64,000 nt of DNA. Source: Hexactinellida sp. DTS-2022 (taxonomy: Eukaryota; Porifera; Hexactinellida). A program made the translations under genes and the position numbers. Within the stretch, counting starts at the first letter, position 1. Each line of letters begins with the position of its first letter. Positions 22,753 through 32,698 of this stretch are shown in pieces. The notes below the pieces were generated by a model, which was not told where the DNA came from, searched no databases, and was given only the letters and a program-made list of their open reading frames with translations. The stretch is taken from NCBI GenBank assembly GCA_028753945.1, contig JAPNXP010000002.1, forward strand, positions 10,416,001-10,480,000, given 5' to 3'.

Positions 22753-23624
22753 CTTCAAATATTAAACTACACACTCCTGCCAAATTTGAAGTTTGTAACG
22801 CTATTCTGAGATTATGCGCAAAATTCCAGATCATTTGAGCAGATTTCAAGGGTTTCCAAACAATTTGTCAATTTTTCTTTTGAATAACCAAAGAAAATAT
22901 TCACATCTTCCCTCCCAAAAGGTTACAAAACCTTTAACCAATTAAATTATTGTGTTGTCCCAGTATGGATTAGCAGCTAGCTTTCAATTAGAAAATTGAT
23001 TCAACTGTATCCATCAGTTGTTAACTCAAAATCCTCTTGGAGATTTTGTATTGAAAATTTGCAATGTCATTGTGATAATTACAGGTGAGATTTGGATTAG
23101 TTATTGGTATACCAAAATCCTCACACTAGATTAAAGCACTCAATAAATTTCATGTGAATTGAATGGCAATTGACTAATTTATAAAATGTTATGTAGTGCT
23201 CATATTTCGCTGCTGGAACTCGCTGCTAACTTCACACTACTTAAGGTTTGAACACTTATGCTAGATACGAATTTGACATTTGAGAGTTTCTATGATGAGA
23301 ATTTGTAGTACGTAGTAGTAAATTTATTTAAGCAAGACTTCGTAGCGTTTGAGTAATCCGTCGTGAAGGGACCGAACCCAAAGGGTACGCAGAAAGTTTG
23401 AATGTATTTTGAATCAGTTCATTTATTTGATTTGAATTGATTTGACTTGATTTGATATGCTTTCATTTGATTTCATTTATCTGATTTATTTACTTTTGAT
23501 TCATTTACCTCTGCGTACCTTTAACCTGTTTTGAAGAGGTTTCCTATACAGTAGATGTCGGATATTAGCACACCGGTTATAAGAACATATCGAACATGGT
23601 TCTAAAAAATGAGTGTAAAAATAA
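22753..23624. repeat. Unassigned DNA with a dispersed repeat
   Basis: Sequence at about 22870-23010 (ending ...gtatggattagcagctagc) recurs inverted at about 55925-56035 inside another insertion, so it is part of a mobile family. A pogo/mariner-like tip CAGTAGATGTCGGATATTAG lies at 23551 after TA; a related tip is at 45190. No gene recognised. Confidence 0.5.
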
Positions 23625-23926
23625 GGCGCCTTAATTTTGGTCATCCATATCTACTCGCCTTAATTTTTTTCGGTCCTAACCCCAATTGGTTTACTCGCCT
23701 TAATTTTTTTTTCGGTCCTAACCCCAATTGGTTTACTCGCCTTAATTTTTCCGGTCCTAACCTCAATTGGTTAACTCGCCTTAATTTTTTTGTCGGTCGT
23801 AACCCCAATTGGTTTACTCGCCTAATTTTTCCTGGCCCTGACCCCAATTGGTTTACTTGCCTTAATTTTTTATTCGGTCCTAACCCCATTTGGTTTACTC
23901 GCCTGAATTTTTTTTTCGGTCCTAAC
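23625..23926. repeat. Minisatellite, segment 1
   Basis: About eight units of roughly 41 bp with the core CGGTCCTAACCCCAATTGG and a poly-T stretch. Long open frames on both strands arise only from the unit length and are not genes. The array continues at 25957-26432 and 29504-29680 after transposon insertions. Confidence 0.9.
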
Positions 23927-23927
23927 G

Positions 23928-25074
23928 CACAGTGGTTTAAAATGGGAGTTAGTAAAGAATAGGTATCCTGGTTGCAGATAGACATATGAGATGTATTAAA
24001 TGCATATGGGTTATTGATAGCTGCGAATTGAATGGCATCATCAAAAATGGTGTATCCACTCTTTTAAGTTTAGTTCTGGGCGATTTGTTGTAAATCAATG
24101 AAACACAAAAATTTTGGTTTGTTAACAATCTTTTAATACTCACCCACAGTTGTTGTTCAAATATCTTGAACATGGGGAATATTTTGTAAAAGTCCAGTTC
24201 CCAAAGGATATAAGGATTTGTACACTCATGTAAAGGGGGTATATGGTTACCTATTGTAATTATAATGTGTATTAGAACTCATATAAATCCTAGATGACTT
24301 TTTCTAGCATAGCTGTCACTTGTGCATCACACTAAATAACCTCCGAATTGTGCAAAACTAACTTCCTTCATTATAAAATCCCAATATGAGTTCATAGTTC
24401 GCTGCTCTCATTGATGAAATTGTACTCAAGTGCTCAGTTGTTCTTAATATACAATATTTACAAACATTTGGGTAACCAATAAGATATACTACTGAATAGT
24501 ACCGAATAATTAGTTTTAGCATTTTCATAGCAACTTAAAATAGAGAATGGAATTTGAATATAAATTCTATATTGCGCATCGAAGCGCATCTAAATATTTT
24601 AATATGTTGTATATGTTCCATCTTAGAATGGCCACAGGAAATTTCTAAGCTATAGAATGCTATATGTGTTTCAGCGGATACTTAAAAATTTCAAAATAAT
24701 TTGATATTGATAATTTTTGTCTCTCAGCTCCAAAGAAGAAATTTGAGAAGTTAATAAGACATTTGGATCAATTTGACAATATGAATAGATTGAATATGTG
24801 TTAAATTTAGAATGTATAAGAAGAGCAAGGTATATTGCAGATACAAACGAAATCCTAGCAAATTGAAATTCTTGATATTTTGAAACCGCAATTTAAGGAA
24901 TTTTGATAAATACATTCTTTCATCTTTAACAGTTGCTAGTTATAGCTATATATACTTCATCAAGTTAATTTTTGAAATACTTAGTAATTACACAATTATA
25001 AATCTATTTATTCCATAATTAAGCAATTTCTATATCTCGAAATTTTCAACTATTCCGTGCCCCAAACCACTGTG
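23928..25074. mobile_element. Transib-type MITE, copy 1 (1,147 bp)
   Basis: Both ends read CACAGTGGTTT inward, and a 5-bp duplication TAACG flanks the element (23923-23927 and 25075-25079). The first seven bases are the V(D)J heptamer CACAGTG. Five-bp duplications and such tips define Transib/RAG transposons. No transposase is encoded; the element at 26433-29503 is the likely source of enzyme in this window. A second copy at 52048-53194 has the same length and differs at only two bases that I noticed. Confidence 0.85.
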
Positions 25075-25078
25075 TAAC

Positions 25079-25956
25079 GAGGGGTTTAGATAAATCATTT
25101 TGATTATTTTATTTTCAAATCAAATCAATGATTTATGATTGATCTTTGGGTAACATTCAATGATTTGATGATTGATTTTTTCTATTTCATTTTTAGAATG
25201 ATTTGATTTTGATTGATTTGTGAAAAGTTAATGATTTGATTTTTATTTGAAAATCAAATCATTTTTCTGCTCTGTATAATATTATTAACCCAGATTTATG
25301 TTATATTTGCTTCCACATCAGGAGGTTATAGTAGTATGAACACGTTAAATACAATTGCGGGTCTATGTGCATTTTATCGTTTACTTCACCCCCGTTTGAA
25401 ACTACAATCACTCAGCTAAATCGAAACGCAAGTTTTACCAGGAACAACCCATTACCAATAGTCTTAGATTGCTCCGGTTTAATGGGTGAAATATACTAAC
25501 GTATACGTATACTATTACTATCGACTCCGCTTATTAGTCTCCTCGGAATGAGATATTTTGACCTATTAATAGGTACATCTGAAAAGGATTACTAATTTAT
25601 AGTAACATGTATTTGTATTTCCCAGGTCCAAATAACCAAAGTGATTTGTTATTATAGCTATTATCTTGATTAAGATTCTTCGATCACCTATAAAAAATCT
25701 GTTATTGTGTGTACATTAGTATTCGGCTAAAAGAATATCTTCGGGACTCGGGAGTAACAAAAAAACTAATTATATCATCGTAATTGGAAATGATTTGATT
25801 TTGATTTTTGATGATTTTGTGGTGAATCAAAATGATTTGATGATTGATTTTTTCAATCTCACATTTTGAATGATTTGATTTTGATTGATTTTTACAACAC
25901 TAATTTTTGAATGATTTTGATTTAAAATCAAAATCAATGATTTATGTAAAGCCCTG
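25079..25956. mobile_element. hAT-type MITE in the minisatellite (878 bp)
   Basis: The right tip, read inward, is CAGGGCTTTACATAAATCA; the left tip is GAGGGGTTTAGATAAATCA. An 8-bp duplication GTCCTAAC lies at 23919-23926 and 25957-25964. The left duplication is separated from the element because the Transib-type MITE later inserted across the junction. Interior sequence is dense in ATGATTTGATTTTGATT motifs, typical of hAT subterminal repeats. Confidence 0.8.
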
Positions 25957-26432
25957 GTCCTAACCCCAATTGGTTTACTCGCCTTAATTTTTTCCGGTCC
26001 TAACTCCAATTGGTTTACTCGCCTTAAATTTTTTTCGGTCCTAACCCCAATTGGTTTACTCGCCTTAATTTTATTTCCGGTCCTATCCCCAATTGGTTTA
26101 CTGCCTTAATTTTTTTTTCGGTCCTAACCCCAATTGGTTTACTCGCCTTAATTTTTTCCGGTTCTAACCCCAATTGGTTTACTTGCCTTAATTTTTTATT
26201 CGGTCCTAACCCCAATTGGTTTACTCGCCTGAATTTTTTTTCGGTCCTAACCCCAATTGGTTTACTCGCCTTAATTTTTTTCCGGTCCTAACTCCAATTG
26301 GTTTAACGCCTTAAATTTTTTTCGGTCCTAACCCCAATTGGTTTACTCGCCTTAATTTTATTTCCGGTCCTATCCCCAATTGGTTTACTCGCCTTAATTT
26401 TTTTTTCGGTCCTAAGCCCAATTGGTTTACTC
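25957..26432. repeat. Minisatellite, segment 2
   Basis: About eleven further units of the ~41-bp repeat. The last five bases, TACTC, are the left target duplication of the Transib element. Confidence 0.9.
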
Positions 26433-29400
26433 CACAGTGGTCAAAATCTTGTATTCATAGGAAATTGGTATTTGGATGCATGCTAGACCAATAATTTGTA
26501 TTAATGACCTATAGTATATCACCCATGAGAAATTCATTAAGCCAAAAATTTTTGATATGGCTTCTATTTCGTGAGATTTGATGACGTAGCATTTTTCTAT
26601 ATTTTGTAATTCCTTAAAAAATCGCAGTAAATTGTAATAACAATAGGTTATAATGGGGATAATTATATTATATTCTACACATTATCTAACTATTAAGCAA
26701 CTAAATAATACAAATTTTGTTGAGGAAACTACATTATGAGCATGCTATCAAAGAGTTCTTGATTTTTCGAATTCGCCTGTGAGTACTTTTTAGCAATTTC
26801 CTCCCAATTCGCTTCCTTTGGTAGAATGAGAAGTAATCTGACTGAGAAGTAAGACGGATGAAGATATCTTGTATATTTGCTTCGAAGGAGAATTTTCTAG
26901 CCAATTGTTCGCGATATCGTCTGATGTGCTTATGGCACGCCTCTAAACCTTCTTCTGACAAAGATTTCAGACCTCTCCCCCCATTATAATCTTCAATCAA
27001 TTGAGCGCTATGAGCCAACACCTTATGTAACGTTGGGGTAATACTCGCCCAAGGAAAAGTATCTATTATGAGTTCGTAAGTGTCACTACACAGTGTTGCG
27101 AATTTTTCGTGGTCTATTCGCTCATCAGAGTTAAATATGCGCAAGACTACAGCTGTAGATAACTGTAAGAGATTGGTGGAACTCACAAGGAATCAATGTT
27201 AAGATCCAATAAAAGAAGTCTTTGTTGCTATCGTTAACAGGTTGGAAACAAGTTCGAACCACATTTCCTGTAGAGGTTGTACCACCCTGATTAGTGGGAA
27301 AATCGATTCGAACGTTTATTTTTTCCCATAGTAAACCACGAACAAATTCCATCGAATGGCGAATCTTTGGTGAAGATGGTACCCATTTCTTCTCTCCAGC
27401 TTGTATGTGGTACACTAACTGCATGAACCATCCGAATACTCTCAGATAGCCATGTAGAGGTGAAGCAGATAAGATGTTTTCCTCTGATAGAGGCTTGTGT
27501 GTCATTCCAAATCTTTCATTACTTGGAAGAGAGAAAAAATCGTCTTCATCGACCTCAGCGAATATCTCAATCGCAGAATCGATTGAGCGGTTAATGGGAA
27601 AACCCTGTTTTATTAATTCAATATCCTTCAATTGATTTCGTGTGCACGTGCACAAGTGACATGGTGCTCCTCCGGCTCCGTCAAGGATAGCTGCCATCTT
27701 TGTATCAAACAAACACCTAGTGATATTGACATTAACTTTTCCAGCCTTTAGCTGTATTCCTGTTGTTTGTAAAAGTTTAATCTCAAATTAATTGTAATAT
27801 CCATTAAAAATTTCACATTTTCTTCGCTTTCAGCTAAAGCCATTAATGCTACAGGTCTCATAGCGAAAGGTGAATTAGGAGAGGGATTTGTCCAGATAAT
27901 ATTTTCAAAGGAATCTTTGATCCAGATTACTTTGAACGCAAATAGGAGAAAGTTTTTAGTGGTAATATCTGGGTGGTTTCTTAATTGGTTGTATATTGAG
28001 TGTGATCCAGATCCGTCTAACCCATCACTAAGTTTGGCTGTTAAAGGATAATTAACATCTTGCAGTGATCTCTCAGCCTCAATTATTTGAGAAATAGTTT
28101 GTGTGGCGATTGACTGATAAGAATGGTAAATGCCAACTGGCGTACCGAAACCTTTGTCAAAATAGCGCAGTTCATTGACCAAACAAGTATCTTGACGAAA
28201 TTTTGCCACTTTGTTATAAGAAGAAATTAAGATTTGTTCGTCTTTTAAAAAACGCCTGAGTTCTCTGTACTTCTGTTTCCCAATAGAGAAGAAATCTAAT
28301 AAGAATGAGGAATTTCTTTCAAACATTATTGTGTTGTGTTTTCTGTAAGTTCCCTTCAGAACTATTTCCTTGCACACTTCGATAGTACCAGTATCCTTGT
28401 CTTCGTTGGCAAACAACTGAAGACACAAAGAAGCGATTGTCTTCGTTGTAACTCCCTCAATCTCCGCTATTGACTTGATGTGTGATAATAATGACTGTAG
28501 GCGGGTTCTAACATGTTTGATGTTTAAGTTTGTAAGAGAAGTTCGAATTTCTTTGTTAGCATCAACTTCGAAAACAAGTTGTTGCATAGGAATATCTAAG
28601 GAGGCCGATGACTTTCGTTTCTTTGATGCCAGACCCTCTGATACATCATAAAAGTGAAGTTCTTCCCAAGTGAGTAAATCGTAGTTTTTAACGAATGTTC
28701 TTCTGATCTCCTTGAGTTCTCGTAACTTGGAGCGAATGGTATTCAATTCAGTTTCAGGATATTGGTGTTCATTTATTATACGTTCAGATTCGGCACGGGT
28801 ATTGTTGTTGCATGCTTCGAGAATGTTGAGAGATTGAAGATTATTCATTGTTCAATTCAAATTGATATTATGGAAAATACAAATATTATATATATTTTAA
28901 TTTTAAGTCAACCACATGGATCCCATTAATTTAAATTTTCCTAAATTGAAAGGGGTTTTTGTAGGCAGAGACCTTAGATCGGATGGGAATGTTTTTAGTC
29001 ACGTTCAGTCACTTAGCAACCAAGTGCATTTGATAGAGAATTTTCTCTAGTTTAATGAAAAGTGACTAAAATTTCTACCCAAAACAGGCCAAAGAAGTCC
29101 GGAAAGTAAATATGGAAAATAAATATATATAAAATTATTCTAGAGTGGGATTGATAAAATGTATGCTCATCTGAAACCATAGGGAGTTGAGTTATAATTA
29201 TTATTTTTGTATTGATCTACGATAAAAATTGATTCGAATAAGCTTATGATAGCGCATATATGCTGCATTTATATTGTTAGAAATACTATGAAACCTGATA
29301 GCATAATAGCAACACTTACAATCGCTTGGAATTCGTATATGATGACTGCTACTAAAATTAAAATATTTTCACTACCAATTGGAATGTGGTAAAAGTAATT

Positions 29401-29503
29401 ACATTTCTTTGATCCTTAGGTATCTTAGAAATAGATAATATATCAATTTCACGCATACAGTTGCATGAAAAATAATGCTATTTCTACTGGTTTGCCCACT
29501 GTG
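26433..29503 (-). mobile_element. Transib/RAG1-like transposon (3,071 bp)
   Basis: The left end CACAGTGGTCAAA and the right end, read inward, CACAGTGGGCAAA are flanked by TACTC at 26428-26432 and 29504-29508. The CACAGTG tip and the 5-bp duplication match Transib and RAG-type transposons. The only gene is a RAG1-like transposase on the minus strand (26734-28848); I find no second gene, so no RAG2-like partner. The element interrupts the minisatellite, which resumes at 29504. Confidence 0.9.
26734..28848 (-). pseudogene. Transib/RAG1-like DDE transposase
   Basis: Three minus-strand frames in series (366, 193 and 150 aa) cover about 700 residues, the usual Transib size. The first Asp is D275 in AKLSDGLDGSGSHSIYNQ (position of RAG1 D600), followed by WTNPSPNSPFAMRPVALM. 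The second frame starts FDTKMAAILDGAGGAPCHLC, where the Asp corresponds to RAG1 D708 and CHLC to its zinc-binding CxxC. The third has TPTLHKVLAHSAQLIE (the HxxxxH zinc ligands) and LKSLSEEGLEACHKHIRRYR with the Glu equivalent to E962. The frames are joined by two shifts, near 27765 and near 27190, and there are no introns. It would act in the nucleus on the CACAGTG ends. Two single-base errors could reflect recent death or sequencing error. Confidence 0.9.
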
Positions 29504-29680
29504 TACTCGCCTTAATTTTTTTTCCGGTCCTAACCCCAATGGGTTTAGTGGCCTTAATTTTTTTCCGGTCCTAACCCCAATTGGTTTACTGGCCTTAATT
29601 TTTTTTTTCGGTACTACCCCGATTGGTTTACTCGCTTTCGAGGTTTTCTCGCTCATACCCCAATTGGTTTACTCGTCGTA
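29504..29680. repeat. Minisatellite, segment 3
   Basis: About four decayed units of the same ~41-bp repeat; the first bases TACTC are the right target duplication of the Transib element. Confidence 0.85.
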
Positions 29681-30541
29681 TAATAACCTTCAATTCAAGT
29701 TAAGTATAGATATATGTTGATTAACCACAATTTGTTTCATGATACTTTGCACAATTAGTGTTCACTATATGTAATACACCATTGTTATCTTTTTCGTTGT
29801 CTACTTATAGAGCTTTTTATTAATATTATAACTTTTTGCCACCAATTAGGTTAATTTTACGAGCCTTAATTTACTTGTCTAAATATTTCACACATGTTAA
29901 TTTATTTGTTGCATTCCTGAATAATTTTACTCCCTTAAAAGTATTATTCGTATATCTTGCTTATTATATCGCGCTATTGGAATTGTAATGAACAACTTTC
30001 AGCTTAACCCTAGACTGCCGGAGTGATTTTCAGGGAAATAGCATTCTTTGTATTTAAATATACAAGTAATATCACGACTCAGCACGAGTATAACAATTAG
30101 GTTTTGACCGGTTTTGACCAGTTTTGTCTAGTCAGGAGGTTTTTGACAGGACGATTTTTACCGGTTTTACCGGTTTTTACCAATGGGTTTTTACCACATG
30201 GACAAAACCTGCCAACCCTGAATTCAGAGAGTATGATAACTTGGTCTTACCTCGAACTAATGCTTTGTGGATTTGTTTCTAACTTTTTTAAATTGTTGAA
30301 TGAATAAGAGCCTAGGTAATCCCGAGGTGTCAAGAGTGTTAGCCACGTCTTTCTTGGCACCCCTCGCTCAACCGTACAGGCTCGCGCCTGGGAAAAGTGA
30401 CAGAGTGTGTCCCAAGTGCACTCACAGCGAAACTACACTCTAGTAGCTACCTGCAGCCCTGAGGGTACAACCAAAAGTTATATAGTTCAAGCCCTTTGCT
30501 CATCATTTCGCGATATACACGTATAATTGTTAATTATTTGT
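29681..30541. other. Unassigned; hAT tip and GC-richer block
   Basis: At about 30100-30219 degenerate ACCGGTTTT repeats end in GCCAACCCTG, which is a hAT-like tip (CAGGGTTGGC inverted). A more GC-rich block at 30310-30475 is not AT-rich like the rest and could be a SINE remnant, but I cannot find convincing A and B boxes. No gene. Confidence 0.35.
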
Positions 30542-30545
30542 TTAA

Positions 30546-31947
30546 CGCTGGTTCCGCATTGTAATCACCCATTATTAGAAATGTCCAAATTTTTACAATA
30601 TTTTCATAGATACTGCGGAGGGAGGGTATCTTTCGATGGGACTTGGGTTTTCATCGATCCGATCATTATTTCCAGAGTTATGACCGTTTTAGAAGATCGG
30701 CATTTAATATTAAAACTCGGTTTTATAACTCCGAAGGTGTTGCCCACGTTAAAATAACTATTTATTGTATTTACAACGTTTCAATATTCAGACATATGAT
30801 AGTTTGAGGAAATTTTTGCACATCTCAACAAAATTTTTTAGGAAAAAGTGGAAATTGCAAAAGTTATAGCCCTTCGGCGATCTTCAGGGTACGGATTCTT
30901 AACTAAATTGTAACTCGGAGAGGAAAGGAGATAAATTAAAATAGCACTAGTGAAAAATGATCAGCATACATGGTTTCCCATATGCAAATAATACATTTTG
31001 TGAGCCTAGGACGCCCCGTTTTCAAAAATGCCCTATATGGTAGTGTGAATGTGACCAATTTTGATGACACATGCAAATTTGAAACTTCTAAACGAGAGAC
31101 TCTAGAGCTTAGCTCTAAATTACTAATCACATTGATATATCATCTCGAAATCATTGCAATGTCTAAAATCACTCAAAACCAAATGGTTACCTTCCTAATA
31201 ATCCCGAATGCCCATATATGGAGGTGTCATGTGACCATCGAAAGAGAGAAATCCAAATTCGAAAGTGAACTGGAGCTTAGATCTAACTTTCAGACACTAT
31301 CAGTGAATGAATTCCAGCTTGATGGCCGATTTCAATTCCTTCCCGGAACAATATTCTTCGCTGTAGACGTGTCGAAAATCGTCTCTGCCACCTGAAAACC
31401 ACCAAATCTAAATATAGACTGCCACAATCTTTAAAGCTTAGTTCTGGGGAACTTTATGAAGTTATATCGCTGAGATTTGGAACATAGCACTCTAATAAGT
31501 AAACTAAGACCTGTTTCAGTTCCGATTGTCCGAATTCGTCCTTAAAATACAAACTGGGGCCCTTTGGGAGCAAAAATGTGGCTCAAATGTGGGAAAACCG
31601 TCCGTTTTTTTTTTAATCGAGCCATTCCAAGAGAAATTTGAATTTTTTCTCTTAAGAAGCTCCTAGGAAGTCTCAAGGGGACATGCAATAATGGTTTAGA
31701 TCAAAAATTAGATCTGTGCCCTTTTTCATTTTTCAAGACTAAGCTTTTAGTACTTTATTATTCTATATGGGAGCTTAAATCCAGAATTTCAAAAAAAATC
31801 AGTGCTTATAAGCCCTATATTAGAGTACTAGAAGTCTTAAAATAGCCTATACATATGAGCCCCTATGTACTTGGAAGTATTGACTTACTAGGATCAACGA
31901 GTACTGTGTTGTATAGACTCACTAATTTGACCAAGGCGGAACCAGCG
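30546..31947. mobile_element. TTAA element with CGCTGGTTCCGC ends (1,402 bp)
   Basis: Left tip CGCTGGTTCCGC and right tip GCGGAACCAGCG are flanked by TTAA at 30542-30545 and 31948-31951. The same tip appears after the TTAA at 1309. The interior has short repeated segments (e.g. cctatatggtagtgtgaatg and catatatggaggtgtcatg) related to family E at 38.8-40.3 kb. No transposase. Confidence 0.7.
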
Positions 31948-31951
31948 TTAA

Positions 31952-32195
31952 TGTTTAGTTTATTGCAATGTATTTGCATTCACTAATTAAAAGTATACTA
32001 ATTCAATTATTTTGTATTAGAATCCCAAAACAACCTCGATTGAAAACATGCGCCTACGTTTCCTGATCGTTTTAAAAAAGAATTCGACCTTCTAAGATAA
32101 AAATTCAGATTTTTGTATTCATTCGCCCAGATTCAATTTTTTTAAAAAAAAATCTTTTTTAGAATACGTTCCATATAAGGAAGTCGACGTCATAA
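31952..32195 (-). repeat. Family E repeat, fragment
   Basis: Inverted matches to the ends of the repeat at 38750-40335: attaaaagtatactaattca near 31985 matches 40315-40335, and ggaagtcgacgtcat near 32178 matches 38778-38800. Unclassified. Confidence 0.5.
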
Positions 32196-32698
32196 CTTTG
32201 TAAAATTAAAATCTTTTGATGAAGGTTTTGGTACAAAAAGTCATGGGAGTCAATCAGTGTATATTACAGAGTATTCCTGGTACAAAATAATTTCATAAAT
32301 CTTCTCAATTATTTTACACGGAAATCAGGGGGGTAACACCCTAGGACAACTTTGAAGTCCTATTATTCCAGGAAGCTGTATTGTTTGAGAAAATTTAACT
32401 GCAAACTTAGATATTAGACAATGCTCTATCAGCAAGACTACGTTTGGATATTTTTTAAGATGAAAAACTATTTCCTAATTCTAGGGGTTGTGCCACTGTG
32501 CACACTGCAATTATATCTTTTTGTGCATGTCATTTTGGCAAAAAATATAGTCGACGTAGTAATTAACTAGCTAAACAATGTATTAAATTACAGTTCAAAT
32601 TAATGAGTATTCAGTCAGGGGGTCGAGTAATATCAATTCGCATTTTGATCAAAATTTCCTTGCCAATAGCGAATGTGCTATGGATGAATGGAATTAAA

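Noticed and set aside
23609-23985. 117 and 114 aa repetitive frames (FFGPNPNWFTRLN units)
   Set aside because: The minisatellite unit is often a multiple of three in length, so frames stay open on both strands. Unit lengths vary, and no start, promoter or conservation supports a protein.
26433-26470. Full recombination signal with 12- or 23-bp spacer and nonamer
   Set aside because: After the heptamer I find no A-rich nonamer at either spacing on either end; only the heptamer resemblance is supported.
28849-29503. Search for a RAG2-like partner gene beside the RAG1-like transposase
   Set aside because: Neither end region of the element (26433-26733, 28849-29503) has a frame of meaningful size or kelch-like motifs.
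23625-29680. CRISPR-like array of repeats
   Set aside because: Units are contiguous tandem repeats without unique spacers, and the context is a eukaryotic genome.
30310-30475. Possible tRNA-derived SINE
   Set aside because: The block is GC-richer and has a faint box A-like stretch, but no convincing box B, no A-tail and no second copy in the window.
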